This document shows positions 36,880 through 45,944 of a stretch of 64,000 bases of DNA, in pieces. The DNA comes from an uncultured Pirellula sp. GTDB taxonomy: Bacteria > Planctomycetota > Planctomycetia > Pirellulales > Pirellulaceae. The stretch is taken from the NCBI GenBank assembly GCA_903858115.1, contig CAIOHR010000284.1, forward strand, positions 1-64,000, in the 5' to 3' direction. The notes under the pieces were generated by a model, which was given only the letters and a program-made list of their open reading frames with translations, was not told the DNA's origin and did not search any database. Positions within the stretch are counted from its first letter, which is position 1, and each line of letters opens with the position of its first letter. A program made the position numbers and the translations under genes.

Positions 36880-38901
36880 ATGACACCAACAGGGTTCTTG
36901 CGAGCCACAGCCGCGTCCACAACCACCAGCGTGGGGAATCCTCGTTTCAATCGGATCGCAATCCAGGAGGCGTTGGAGCAGTTCACGGAGTCCGACTTGG
37001 TCGTTTTTGGTGAGCTATGCTTGAGCGGCTACACATGCGGCGAGCTCTTTACACAATCCACGCTGTTGAATGCATGCCGTAGTGAGTTGGTGCATTTGGC
37101 AAAGAGTATTCGGCGGCATCAGTTGGTGCTCGTGGGATTGCCGTGGGTGCACGAGAGCAAATTGCTAAACGTGGCGGCGGTACTGTCGGATCGTTGCATC
37201 CTCGGGTTGGTACCCAAGCAACATCTTCCAACCTACCAAGAGTTTTACGAAGGGCGTTGGTTCCAATCTGGGAGCGGCATCTCGGCCATGATTGAGATGC
37301 CGGAATTCGAAGGGGATGCCCGCTTCGTTCCGTTAGGAACCGATCTTTTGTTTTGTTGTGAAAATGTCGTTGTCGGGGTAGAGATCTGCGAAGATCTTTG
37401 GGTCCCCCTTCCGCCGAGTTCCTATCAATCGATCGCAGGTGCGAACGTACTGTTGAATCTTTCAGCAAGCAACGAGACGGTTGGCAAAGCGACATACCGG
37501 CAACGATTGGTCGCTACACAATCGGGGAAATGCAATGCAGCATACATCTATGCAAGCGCGGGGCCTTCGGAATCGACGACGGATCTTGTCTTTGGTGGCC
37601 ATTGCTTGATCGCGGAGAACGGATCGTTGTTGCAAGAATCAAAGCGAGTCGGAACGGGGCTGAACATTCGAACGAAAGAACCCAGCCAGGCAACCCAACA
37701 GACACCTTGCAACCATGCGACTTCGGATATCGATATCGATCGACTGGAACATGACCGACGCGTGACAGGTACGATGCATCAAGTCCACCAAACAAAACCG
37801 TTTCGCCGGGTTTCGTTCGGCTTGGAAAAGTTACAACGTCCATTGGTACGTTGGATAGATCCGCATCCTTTCGTGCCGAAAGAATCGTCTGCACTTGCGG
37901 AACGATGCAACGAAGTTTTTGAAATTCAAGTTGCGGGACTTGCCAAGCGAGTGCAGCAACTCCCGGAGAATCTCCCTCTTGTGATTGGAGTCTCGGGAGG
38001 ACTCGATAGCACGTTAGCACTGATCGTAGCTGCGAAGATGCTCGATGCGTTGGGGCTGGAGCATCGACGATTGGTAGGAATGACCATGCCTGGGTTTGGA
38101 ACTTCGTCAAAGACGAAGAAGAATGCACTGGATCTCATGGAGTTGCTCGGGCTGACGAGCGAAGTGATCGACATTCGCCCCAGTTGCGTGCAGGTACTCA
38201 AGAACTTAAAGCATCATCCTTTCGGTGTGGATTGCGAGGGGAAGTCATTGGATGCGTTGCAGCATGAACTAGAACAGTTGCCAGATCATCGAAGAAATGA
38301 TTTGGTGTTTGAAAATGTCCAAGCCAGGATGCGAACGTTGCTCTTGATGAGTCGCGGATTCGTGATTGGGACAGGTGATTTGTCCGAGGGAGCGCTCGGA
38401 TGGTGCACATACAATGCAGATCACATGTCCATGTACAACGTCAATTGTTCTGTGCCAAAAACGTTGGTTCGATTCTTGGTCCGGTATGTTGCAAACGCGA
38501 TCTATGATGGCGAAATACGTCGAGTACTTTTGGATATTGCAAACACTCCGATCTCTCCAGAACTTTTGCCCCTTTCTCGCGAGAAGGAAATCCATCAAAG
38601 CACCGAGGCGAGTGTGGGACCTTACGAATTGCATGATTTCTTCTTGTATCATTTCGTTCGGACAGGCGCAACCCCGGAAAAGATTTTGCAACTTGCTACG
38701 GAAGCAAAGTTCGACGCGAATTATTCGGAGCAGGAGATTGATCGCTGGTTAAAGGTCTTTATCAAGCGTTTTTTTCAAGCTCAGTTTAAACGTTCGTGCG
38801 TTCCCGATGGTCCGAAAGTCGGGACGGTCTCCCTTTCGCCGCGGGGGGATTGGCGGATGCCGAGCGATGCAGACTCTGCAGCTTGGTTACTGAACCAGTA
38901 A
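36880..38901 (+). CDS. nadE: Glutamine-dependent NAD(+) synthase
   Basis: About 673 residues from the ATG at 36880 (MTPTGFLRATAAS); a longer frame opens at 36862. The N-terminal nitrilase-type glutaminase has Glu45 (VVFGELCLSG), Lys113 (LVPKQHLPTYQEFYEGRWF) and Cys170 (VGVEICEDLWVP). The C-terminal synthetase has the ATP pyrophosphatase loop SGGLDS at 372-377, and SEGALGWCTYNADHMSMYNVN. It makes NAD from deamido-NAD, ATP and glutamine, the last step of NAD synthesis. The two-domain form is the typical one for this type. Confidence 0.96.
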   Translation: MTPTGFLRATAASTTTSVGNPRFNRIAIQEALEQFTESDLVVFGELCLSGYTCGELFTQSTLLNACRSELVHLAKSIRRHQLVLVGLPWVHESKLLNVAAVLSDRCILGLVPKQHLPTYQEFYEGRWFQSGSGISAMIEMPEFEGDARFVPLGTDLLFCCENVVVGVEICEDLWVPLPPSSYQSIAGANVLLNLSASNETVGKATYRQRLVATQSGKCNAAYIYASAGPSESTTDLVFGGHCLIAENGSLLQESKRVGTGLNIRTKEPSQATQQTPCNHATSDIDIDRLEHDRRVTGTMHQVHQTKPFRRVSFGLEKLQRPLVRWIDPHPFVPKESSALAERCNEVFEIQVAGLAKRVQQLPENLPLVIGVSGGLDSTLALIVAAKMLDALGLEHRRLVGMTMPGFGTSSKTKKNALDLMELLGLTSEVIDIRPSCVQVLKNLKHHPFGVDCEGKSLDALQHELEQLPDHRRNDLVFENVQARMRTLLLMSRGFVIGTGDLSEGALGWCTYNADHMSMYNVNCSVPKTLVRFLVRYVANAIYDGEIRRVLLDIANTPISPELLPLSREKEIHQSTEASVGPYELHDFFLYHFVRTGATPEKILQLATEAKFDANYSEQEIDRWLKVFIKRFFQAQFKRSCVPDGPKVGTVSLSPRGDWRMPSDADSAAWLLNQ

Positions 38902-38935
38902 GATAAAGAGACTGTAGTTTTAGGATGGTCCTTCC

Positions 38936-40339
38936 ATGCGTATACACCGCACGACGATGAAAAACCACTTTCCGTTTGAGAGTCCCATGATGTTAGCCCG
39001 ATTCGTTAGTACTGTTTTCTTGGCTTTAGTTTTGATTGACTCCCTTCGCGCTGACATCATTTCTGGATTGAGACAGTCGGATATTCAAATGGTGAGCGAG
39101 TTTCAATCTGCATTATTGCAGTCGGCATTGGAGGAGGCTAGAAACGTCCTACTGACGGGCAATGTTGCGAGGTCGCGAGAGATCATCATGAAAGCGAGGG
39201 AGACTGAAAAAGATCTTCCGCTGACCGACCTCCTCGTAGCATCGTGGTTACTGGAGGCAAACCAATCGGTACCGGCATTCCAGTTGATGGAACAAACGGC
39301 AGCAACTCATCCACCTAGGCGAGATATTCATATCCTGTATGCTCGAGTCTCTCTCATTCAAGGCCGCGTCTTTGATGCCTCGGTTCACCTCGAGGCAGCG
39401 AAGACTGCTGCCAATGACCCCGACTGGAGCGCCAGCTTTAACAACCAACTCGATCTCGCAATGCTTGAGATCCAGGCTACCATCGCAGATCGCCGTGGCA
39501 ACTGGAAAGAATCGGATCGGCTATTTACAGAGTTAAAGAACGTAAGACCAAAATCGATAGCCGCAATCAATGGACTTGTGAGAGCGGCATTCTCTCGTGA
39601 AGAGTTAGAGACCGCTGAAAAATATCTCCGTGAACTAGAAACCATTCAGGGGCCGCAGGGAACATTGACCGAGCTCGCGTTAGCGTCGTTGTTCGAAGCC
39701 AATCGTAATCCTACGAAGGTGGAAGAGTGGTTCAAAAAAGGACTCGAACGAGAAAACAACGAGCCCATTCGCCGCGAATATGCGAAGTGGCTGATTCGCA
39801 ATAATCGGGCAGAGGAAGCCAAAGAGATGGCGACCAACACGAAACCGAGCGAAAGCCAAACGAGCGAGTTCGTTTTCATCATTGCCTTATCCGAACAGAT
39901 GTTGGGAAATTTCGAGGCTTCGGAACCGATCTTAGCACGACTGGACAAAGTAAAGCCAGATACATTCCAGGTGATGAATCATTTGGTCTGGGCCATGCTG
40001 GCTTCGCAGGATGCAGAAACTCGAAAAACAGCCCTTCAGCTTGCAAACCGAATGGTGTCCAAGTTTCCACTATCGATGGAGGCCGTTGCAACACTCGGTT
40101 GGGCGTTCCACAAGAACGGGGATTCGCAAATGGGAGAAGAAGTTTTTGATCGTCCCACCACATCCAAAAATTTGTCGCGTGACGCAGCCTATTTCTTAGC
40201 GCAAATCAAAGAAGCGGTCGGCAAAAAGGAAGAAGCGGAACGAATCCTTGCCGGCGTTCAGAAAGCCGAAGGAGAATTCTTCCATGCAAAGATGCTTAGT
40301 GAGGTATCCGTTGAAACGCCCCCATCGGACGCGAAGTAA
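38936..40339 (+). CDS. Secreted or membrane-anchored TPR protein
   Basis: A 467-residue protein with a hydrophobic N-terminal segment (about 20-40, MLARFVSTVFLALVLIDSLRA) that looks like a signal peptide; several possible starts lie before it. The rest is helical with tetratricopeptide-like spacing: VPAFQLMEQTAATHPPRRDIHILYARVSLIQG, AINGLVRAAFSREELETAEKYLRELE, and so on through about 430. TPR proteins form scaffolds for protein complexes; the partner is unknown. It begins 34 bases after nadE. Confidence 0.85.
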   Translation: MRIHRTTMKNHFPFESPMMLARFVSTVFLALVLIDSLRADIISGLRQSDIQMVSEFQSALLQSALEEARNVLLTGNVARSREIIMKARETEKDLPLTDLLVASWLLEANQSVPAFQLMEQTAATHPPRRDIHILYARVSLIQGRVFDASVHLEAAKTAANDPDWSASFNNQLDLAMLEIQATIADRRGNWKESDRLFTELKNVRPKSIAAINGLVRAAFSREELETAEKYLRELETIQGPQGTLTELALASLFEANRNPTKVEEWFKKGLERENNEPIRREYAKWLIRNNRAEEAKEMATNTKPSESQTSEFVFIIALSEQMLGNFEASEPILARLDKVKPDTFQVMNHLVWAMLASQDAETRKTALQLANRMVSKFPLSMEAVATLGWAFHKNGDSQMGEEVFDRPTTSKNLSRDAAYFLAQIKEAVGKKEEAERILAGVQKAEGEFFHAKMLSEVSVETPPSDAK

Positions 40340-40800
40340 AAACGACGAAATCGTTTCCGCCGAGTGTACAACGTCGACATTCTTCGCGCGCAACCCGAAT
40401 TCGATAGGGCGGTTTTTGGTAAAGTTCGATCAACCAACTCGCACCGGTTTGGGTGACGTTTGACACACCGGTTACTTGAGCCGCTAGCAAAGCTCTTTCC
40501 CAAATCGACCCAGACCTGTTTTTGGTCTTGCGTCAGAAATTGCTTGTGCATGAACGTGCAATCGACAACGAGGGAACGAATCCCGGACGAACTGCCAACA
40601 AGTGCCGCGAACATCTTAGAGCTGTGCTGTCATGAGCTTGGGAAGAAGCTTGCAGTTGTAACTTGGAGAATCAAGAGATGCCAACAATTACCAGATCATT
40701 TGCAGTCGTAAGTTGACGAAAGTGCAAAGCGAGCCGGGTTTGCGAATGCAAGCGAGTACATCGTGGCACTGGTCGCCGATGCGAGCGAGATTTAAAGTCA
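40340..40800. other. Intergenic region with a possible frameshifted relic on the minus strand
   Basis: On the minus strand two overlapping frames between about 40614 and 40330 read like one interrupted protein: QFLTQDQKQVWVDLGKSFA, then after a frame change LLAAQVTGVSNVTQTGASWL and KPPYRIRVAREECRRCTLGG. I do not recognise the family and the evidence is only the protein-like composition. Otherwise no gene or RNA is seen here. Confidence 0.3.
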
Positions 40801-40847
40801 TCTAGTTTTTTTCCAGATCTATGCATAAAATTGAGCTCTAACGTAGC

Positions 40848-40998
40848 GTCGCCTAATCGCGAAAGCGTACGGGGGAACCAATCGTTCTTTTAACTAGCAG
40901 TGTTTCAACTGCCAGGAAAAGTTCAGGGGCTAAGGTATCGGTAAATTGATACCAGAGGATTTTCAACTCTAGCCCGGCAGCTAACCTCGTCGGCCAAA
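40848..40998 (+). ncRNA. Cyclic di-AMP riboswitch (ydaO/yuaA type)
   Basis: The conserved blocks are present in order: GCCTAATCGCGAAAGCG (40851-40867), ACGGGGGAACCAAT (40869-40882), GGGGCTAAGG near 40926, several variable stems (e.g. GGTATC..GATACC at about 40934-40953), and the signature GGCAGCTAACCTCGT (40976-40990) followed by GGC closing with the first GCC. This is the ydaO-yuaA class, whose ligand is c-di-AMP. It lies about 250 bases upstream of a KUP potassium transporter, a classic target, since c-di-AMP switches off potassium uptake. Confidence 0.94.
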
Positions 40999-41063
40999 TG
41001 CAAAGCGTATTTGCATTTATGGAATACAGATGTCTAAAGTCTGTAGGCGCTAAAGCCTTTTAG
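40996..41063 (+). terminator. Hairpins after the riboswitch, candidate expression platform
   Basis: AAATGCAAA (40996-41004) and TTTGCATTT (41010-41018) form a perfect 9-bp stem with loop GCGTA; its left arm starts just beside the riboswitch closing strand, so the two could compete. A second hairpin pairs AGGC (41045-41048) with GCCT (41055-41058), extended by CTAAA/TTTAG, and runs into TTTT. Which one controls transcription is inference. Confidence 0.5.
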
Positions 41064-41253
41064 GATCACCAGAATACGACTTGTATGCGAGCCTGCTGTT
41101 GCTAAGGTTCTGCCCACGTGTAGTCATCTAATTGCGTAAGTTCGCTGCGCGACTGTTGAGGATTACGTAGTAGGTGATGTACTGGGGGATGGAACTCGCT
41201 ACAGCATGGGTCGATGAAGTCTGTTTCCGTGATCCGCCACTCGGAGATCGATT

Positions 41254-43581
41254 GTGAATATGGCCCTGAGACTCGGGAAAATTCTGTTTCCGTTTCTATT
41301 CTTTAGTTCCTCGGACGAATCAAGCAATACCACTCAGCACCTTTCTGAAGTCCAATCCACGGGCAAGGGCGCAGAGAATCAACCACAAGCGAGAGTCGCA
41401 GAGTCGATTTCGTCGCTATGGCATCGAATGCGGCAGGCGACTGGGACTGTTTACGGAGACATCGGGACTTCCGTTCTTTACTGTGTAATGGAGATTACGC
41501 GCGAAACCATTTTGATTAAGAATCATCATCTCGGTCACGATGCGGCGAGTGAGCTTGTCAAGTCGGGCGGCGACCTACTGACCAGGAGCGAAATTCTTGG
41601 AGGTTTAAGTCTCATCATTTGGGCCTTGCTGTTTCTGACCGTGAAGTATGACTTGATGATCATGCGGGCAGACCATCGCGGAGAAGGTGGAACTTTTGCT
41701 TTGTGGAGTCTGCTCAAAGGGTACACAGGTCGAATCGTCGCGGGCTCGCTAGTTAGTTTTCTTGTCATTTGCGCAGCGGCCCTCCTTGCAGCGGACGGAA
41801 TCATTACGCCGCCGATTAGCATGCTCGGAGCCTTCGAGCCTATGGGGACAACGTGGTCCGTGATCACAACTTTGGTATGCTTGCTATTGCTTTTCAAGAT
41901 GCAGTGGCGTGGGACGAGCAAGGTTGGTGGTCTGTTTGGCTGGTTCATGATTTGCGTATGGTTTCCATGGATTGCCCTTAAAGGATTACCGTGGATTGTC
42001 GCTAGTCCTGAAGTCTTCCTCGCTTTCAATCCCGTCTACGCGGTCCAATTTCTGTGGGGTTTTCCGGGTATTGGAGCTCTGGTGGTACTTGGAGTCGCAG
42101 TCTTGGCGGTTACTGGTGGCGAAGCAAAGTATGCTGATCTTGGGCACTTTACACGCTCAGGTACCATACCGCTTGAGGAAGGACAAAGCGCACTTCCCGC
42201 AAACTCCGGTCGCAAGCCAGTGATGTACTCATGGTTCATGATCGTGTTTCCTTGCTTACTGCTGAGTTATGCCGGTCAGTCGGCGTATATGCTTGAACGG
42301 GATGTGCCGCCTCGTGCAAATACGTTTTATGCGATTACTCCGCAAACGGGTATTGGTTGGCTAGATAGTGGGATTGGCTTTAGCGATATGATCATCGCGG
42401 CGTTGGCCGCAATCATCGCTTCTCAAGCGCTGATCACGGGCATGTTCTCCATTGTGAAACAAGCGACGGTGCTTGGATTCATGCCGCGTTTCCGAGTTTT
42501 CCATACCGACACCCATGGTGAAGGACAGGTCTATATTCCAGCTGTGAACTGGGTACTCTTTCTCGGTTGCGTATGGGTCACTCTGGTATTTCAAACTTCT
42601 GGAAATCTTGCGGCTGCTTACGGTGTTGCAGTCACTGGAACTATGGGGATAACGACTTTCATATTTGCGTACGTTGCCTACTATCGATGGCGCTGGCATC
42701 TGGGAATTGTATTGGCCGTATGCATTCCGATGCTCATTGTGGACCTTCTCTTTTTCGTCGCTAATCTTCTCAAGATCACCAATGGTGGATACGTCCCAGT
42801 CATCATTGCCGCCGTGCTGGTTACTGTGATGATGGTTTGGCAATGGGGACGTAGCCAAGTAGGCAAAGCGTACTATGACTTCGGCGTTCGAGAAGGCAAG
42901 AAGATCGATTGGTTGGTTGCGTTGCGAGAGAAGGTGGACGATTTGGAGTTGGCGGTTGAGCAGAACTTGCCTATCGCGAGGTTGTTAATCCAGGGTAATA
43001 GAAAGCTAGTTGAAAGCGATCGGGCGGCTGTGTTTCTGTGCTCACGTCCAATCACATCGACCGAAGACAACGTGCCGGTTGTTTTGCGGATCTTTCTGAA
43101 AAAGTACGGTGTGCTGCCTTCGCAGATTGTGCTGATGCATGTGAACCAGATCAGCGCCGCGGTGATCAACCCAAGCTTGCGACACACGGTAAAGAAACTT
43201 GGCAACGATATCCATTCAGTGGTCATAAGCTACGGCTATATGGAACAGCCTGATGTGCGCAAATCGTTAAACGATCTGCAGGGGCAAAACCTCCTGCCGG
43301 TTGTTGCAGAGCGATGGATTATCGAGGTGGGTGAGGAAGACATCATCATCGATCGGCAGCTTCGCTGGTATAAAAAAATTGCTGTGGTTGCGTTTAGCTG
43401 GATCTTGCGATTTTCGACGCCGGCTCACAAATACCTAGGGCTTGTCTACGACGCGGCAGTATCGAAGGAAGTGGTGCCAGTGGTGTTCTCTCCAAGCGGC
43501 GTGAAAGTCGCACTGCCTGAACTTGAACTCATTCGGCCCGCAACGCATGAGAGCAAACTACCCATCCATCCCGTCCTTTAA
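41254..43581 (+). CDS. kup: KUP-family potassium uptake transporter
   Basis: A 775-residue membrane protein. After a charged N-terminal stretch of about 60 residues comes TGTVYGDIGTSVLYCV, the KUP signature, then about twelve membrane helices to about residue 540, and a cytoplasmic C-terminal domain of about 230 residues. It imports K+ with protons. The start is GTG at 41254 with GGAG seven bases before it; an ATG two codons on is an alternative. The N-terminal extension is longer than in E. coli Kup (622 residues). Its leader carries a c-di-AMP riboswitch. Confidence 0.96.
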   Translation: MNMALRLGKILFPFLFFSSSDESSNTTQHLSEVQSTGKGAENQPQARVAESISSLWHRMRQATGTVYGDIGTSVLYCVMEITRETILIKNHHLGHDAASELVKSGGDLLTRSEILGGLSLIIWALLFLTVKYDLMIMRADHRGEGGTFALWSLLKGYTGRIVAGSLVSFLVICAAALLAADGIITPPISMLGAFEPMGTTWSVITTLVCLLLLFKMQWRGTSKVGGLFGWFMICVWFPWIALKGLPWIVASPEVFLAFNPVYAVQFLWGFPGIGALVVLGVAVLAVTGGEAKYADLGHFTRSGTIPLEEGQSALPANSGRKPVMYSWFMIVFPCLLLSYAGQSAYMLERDVPPRANTFYAITPQTGIGWLDSGIGFSDMIIAALAAIIASQALITGMFSIVKQATVLGFMPRFRVFHTDTHGEGQVYIPAVNWVLFLGCVWVTLVFQTSGNLAAAYGVAVTGTMGITTFIFAYVAYYRWRWHLGIVLAVCIPMLIVDLLFFVANLLKITNGGYVPVIIAAVLVTVMMVWQWGRSQVGKAYYDFGVREGKKIDWLVALREKVDDLELAVEQNLPIARLLIQGNRKLVESDRAAVFLCSRPITSTEDNVPVVLRIFLKKYGVLPSQIVLMHVNQISAAVINPSLRHTVKKLGNDIHSVVISYGYMEQPDVRKSLNDLQGQNLLPVVAERWIIEVGEEDIIIDRQLRWYKKIAVVAFSWILRFSTPAHKYLGLVYDAAVSKEVVPVVFSPSGVKVALPELELIRPATHESKLPIHPVL

Positions 43582-43795
43582 ACGGTAGGGGTTGAACCAG
43601 TAGACGTCAGAAAAAGAAAAACTGAATAACGCCTGGTAGCGATTTTTTTAAGGTTTGCAGTAACATAAATGTCTGTGGAGAGCGACGGCTGAGATCAATG
43701 CCAATCAATTCATTCAATTTGCTACATGACTTGTGCATAGATTGCAAATCGCCTTCAACTATCACGTAACACATTCCTCAGTCCCAGAAATAAAT

Positions 43796-44032
43796 ATGTT
43801 GTCGAACAACCAAAGCTGTCCGAAATGCCAGAACGAAATGGAACAAGGATTCGTACTAGACAATACTTACGGCGCACGCATCGTCAGTCATTGGTCTGCC
43901 GGACAACCCAAGAAGTCGTTCTGGACGGGGACGAAACTCTCCGAAGAAAAACAGATACCTATCGGCACTTTTCGATGCAAGAATTGCGGTTACCTTGAAT
44001 CGTTTGCAAGGCCTGAATTCGACGCGAGTTAA
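43796..44032 (+). CDS. Small zinc-ribbon-like protein (DUF6487 type)
   Basis: About 78 residues from the ATG at 43796 (MLSNNQSCPKCQNEM); the frame is open 21 codons further upstream. Two cysteine pairs, CPKC and CKNC, frame the domain, with GFVLDNTYG and GTFRCKNCGYLESFA between and after. This is the pattern of small PF20097-type proteins that end in CGYLE. It probably binds zinc; role unknown. Downstream begins a region of gene fragments. Confidence 0.8.
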   Translation: MLSNNQSCPKCQNEMEQGFVLDNTYGARIVSHWSAGQPKKSFWTGTKLSEEKQIPIGTFRCKNCGYLESFARPEFDAS

Positions 44033-44164
44033 TGCAAGCAAAATCATCAAGAATCTCGGTTCGTAGTTCCCTTTCTTCACATTCGATCAACCAAGCTTCG
44101 CATTTTGCCGGGTGAGGATGACGAGATTGTGAACGAAGGCATGGATGGCAAAGCGTGTGCATAG

Positions 44165-44330
44165 TACCTGCAATCAAATTTGTCGAGTCGCGGTTATTCT
44201 GTTCCCTTTTTTGTTTGCGAGGACTGGGGGTGGTGGGTGGAAGTCCAGGGACTGGACTTCACATGTGGGATCGGAGTTTACGGTCTGCAAATCGATGACT
44301 CGGATGTTCTGGATATTTGCGTAACTATAC
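44165..44330 (+). pseudogene. Fragment of a conserved hypothetical gene
   Basis: The frame reads SSRGYSVPFFVCEDWGWW, VEVQGLDFTCGIGVYG and DDSDVLDICVTI, a protein-like stretch resembling planctomycete/proteobacterial proteins with a GYxIPFxxxEDWGWWVE motif. It has no plausible start (the frame opens only after a TAG at 44162) and is cut by the direct repeat at 44330. A 5'- and 3'-truncated relic. Confidence 0.5.
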
Positions 44331-44528
44331 TCAGCTCGCTCCGGTTTGACACGCGTTTGGCACGCCTGAGCGTCGCTCTAAGGATCCAACGGCTCCCCTT
44401 CGAATTGCGGCACCAGGAAAACCTGCGGATCCGCTTGCCTTCGGCAAGGGTCCCTCGAGGCTAGAAACGCGAGCGCGTCAATTGGAGCTTTGGGCAGTGA
44501 TCGGAATCGTCAGCGACAGGTCGCGTTT
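44330..44528. repeat. Direct repeat, copy A (about 199 bp)
   Basis: Begins CTCAGCTCGCTCCGGTTTGA and ends GACAGGTCGCGTTT on the plus strand. It matches copy B at 45757-45944 over its whole length with scattered differences and an 8-12 base indel. A small hairpin CTTGCC-TTC-GGCAAG lies inside. On the minus strand its end (AAACGCGACCTG) interrupts an alpha/beta hydrolase fragment. Confidence 0.85.
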
Positions 44529-44639
44529 GGGGCTCATGATCACCGCTGCTTTGACGCGGTCGTCCGTGAATCCTATGAATCCGCTACCTATCGGTGGCAC
44601 TTGACCACCGACCGCGGTTCCATCCAATAGATTGGCTAT
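44526..44639 (-). pseudogene. Internal fragment of a secreted alpha/beta hydrolase
   Basis: The minus strand reads ANLLDGTAVGG, then SGFIGFTDDRVKAAVIMSPK. The DDRVKAAVIMSP segment is the strand after the nucleophile helix in the planctomycete alpha/beta hydrolase family whose C-terminus appears at 45.95-46.08 kb. The homology ends exactly where direct repeat A begins. It starts at the stop codon of the PEP-CTERM gene. Confidence 0.6.
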
Positions 44640-45445
44640 CGAAGCCGGCGTCGCCGGCGTCGCCGGCGCAGGTGTGCGAGTCCCATGCTGCCAAGGCCGA
44701 AGATTGCCATGGTGCTGGGCTCAGGTACTATCGTTGAAGTCAAATTGAGGCTGATGTCATCCAAAAAGGTTGACTTGTCATCCTGGCTGAGGCTGTTGAA
44801 GCTCAGCGTATAACTCATGCCAGCCTGCAGATTAAAACCAGAGGCACTGCGGGTATACCAGCCTTTCTTACCCTCCGATGTCCACCATCCGTTCCCGACC
44901 GGCGTTGAATAAGAGTTGCCACCAAAAACCTCGCTATTGAAAGTCCCACCAGTTTGAATGAAGCCCGTGGAGTCGGTGAGAGTCACGCTGTATGTATTCG
45001 GTCGGCCAAACCAATCAATGTCTCGCCATGCAGCCCGATTGGCATCGTACCAAGTCAAGGTGCCTTCCCCAGACGTGGCGGCGGTGAATTTTTGCGACAT
45101 CGTCTGATTACCTTGAATGATCCCAAACACGCCTCCTGACTTTGCCCACTTCCAACCTGCACCAAAATCCTCGGTTCGGGCGATTGATCCACCGGTCCAT
45201 ACTGTGTTAGTGCCGGGTTCAACAGCTCGCCACGAAGATTCAAGCCCCGGCGCGTCCCATCCGCCGTTCCAAGCACGCCCCCACTTCTCCCCGTTTACGA
45301 CTTGGTAATGCGGGAGATTCTGTGCAATAGCTTGGTTCTCAAAACTGCCATCCAGGATAATTGCCGAGAGAACTGGCGAGGCATTGAAGACAAAGCAGCA
45401 ACATAGCGAAACGAGAAGTCGAAACGGTCGCATCATGCAATTCAC
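44636..45445 (-). CDS. PEP-CTERM sorting-domain protein, exported
   Basis: A 269-residue protein with a signal peptide (about 6-28) and a C-terminal exosortase tail: VPEPSTMAIFGLG, a hydrophobic helix, then eight arginines and LR. Between them is a beta-rich domain with DGSFENQAIAQNLPHY and SSWRAVEPGTNTVW, like secreted proteins with a carbohydrate-binding or DUF642-type jelly-roll fold (inference). An exosortase would cleave at PEP and attach the protein at the surface. The arginine run is encoded by 9-bp GC-rich tandem repeats at 44646-44672, longer than usual for the family. The gene is bracketed by direct repeats and gene relics. Confidence 0.88.
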   Translation of the reverse strand: MNCMMRPFRLLVSLCCCFVFNASPVLSAIILDGSFENQAIAQNLPHYQVVNGEKWGRAWNGGWDAPGLESSWRAVEPGTNTVWTGGSIARTEDFGAGWKWAKSGGVFGIIQGNQTMSQKFTAATSGEGTLTWYDANRAAWRDIDWFGRPNTYSVTLTDSTGFIQTGGTFNSEVFGGNSYSTPVGNGWWTSEGKKGWYTRSASGFNLQAGMSYTLSFNSLSQDDKSTFLDDISLNLTSTIVPEPSTMAIFGLGSMGLAHLRRRRRRRRLR

Positions 45446-45621
45446 TAGAACATTAGAGAGTTAAATGAGGACGTTTGGCACTAGACTCATGATACTCACG
45501 GACTCACTAAGTCCATAGAAAAATTTTGATGGAAGAAAGTTTTTCCCAATCCTAAACAGGGAAATACAAGTACGGATGAGATGTTTCTTTCGTCGATTGA
45601 GTCATTATCGGGACGTGAAGG

Positions 45622-45750
45622 CATCGGATCAAAGATTTCCACAGTCTGCTGGATATGAGCTTCGAAGATTACCTCACGCTTTTGTATTGGACAGGTCGAC
45701 AGGGGCGTGATGACAAGGCGATGAGTGCGGGGACGGGCTCCTCTAGCTAG
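45622..45750 (+). pseudogene. Relic of the transposase-linked C-terminal domain
   Basis: The plus strand reads FHSLLDMSFEDYLTLLYW, then TGRQGRDDKAMS and a stop. DYLxLLxWTGRQ is the core motif of the same domain seen at 2.8-3.5 kb. Nothing of the rest of the gene remains; a stop lies directly upstream and direct repeat B begins seven bases after its stop. The surrounding 45446-45757 has no other recognised gene. Confidence 0.65.
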
Positions 45751-45756
45751 CTTGAC

Positions 45757-45944
45757 CTCAGCTCGCTCCGGTTTGACACGCGTTTGGCACGTCGCTCTAG
45801 AGATCCAACTGCTACCCTTCGAAATGCGGCACCAGGAAAACCTGCGGATCCGCTTGCCTTCGGCAGGGCCCTCGAGGCTAGAAACGCGGCCGCGTCGATT
45901 GGGGCTTTGGGCAGTGATCGGAATCGTCAGCGGCAGGTCGCGTT
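45757..45944. repeat. Direct repeat, copy B (about 188 bp)
   Basis: Second copy of the element at 44330-44528, same orientation, starting CTCAGCTCGCTCCGG and ending GGCAGGTCGCGTTA. Here it ends at the stop codon of an alpha/beta hydrolase fragment on the minus strand. The two copies bracket about 1.2 kb containing the PEP-CTERM gene. Confidence 0.85.

Noticed and set aside
43640-43660. Terminator after kup
   Set aside because: A T-run is present but the preceding stem is only three base pairs.
44330-44528. Integron attC site for the repeat bracketing the PEP-CTERM gene
   Set aside because: No attC-type core sites or paired arms are visible and no integron integrase is in the window.
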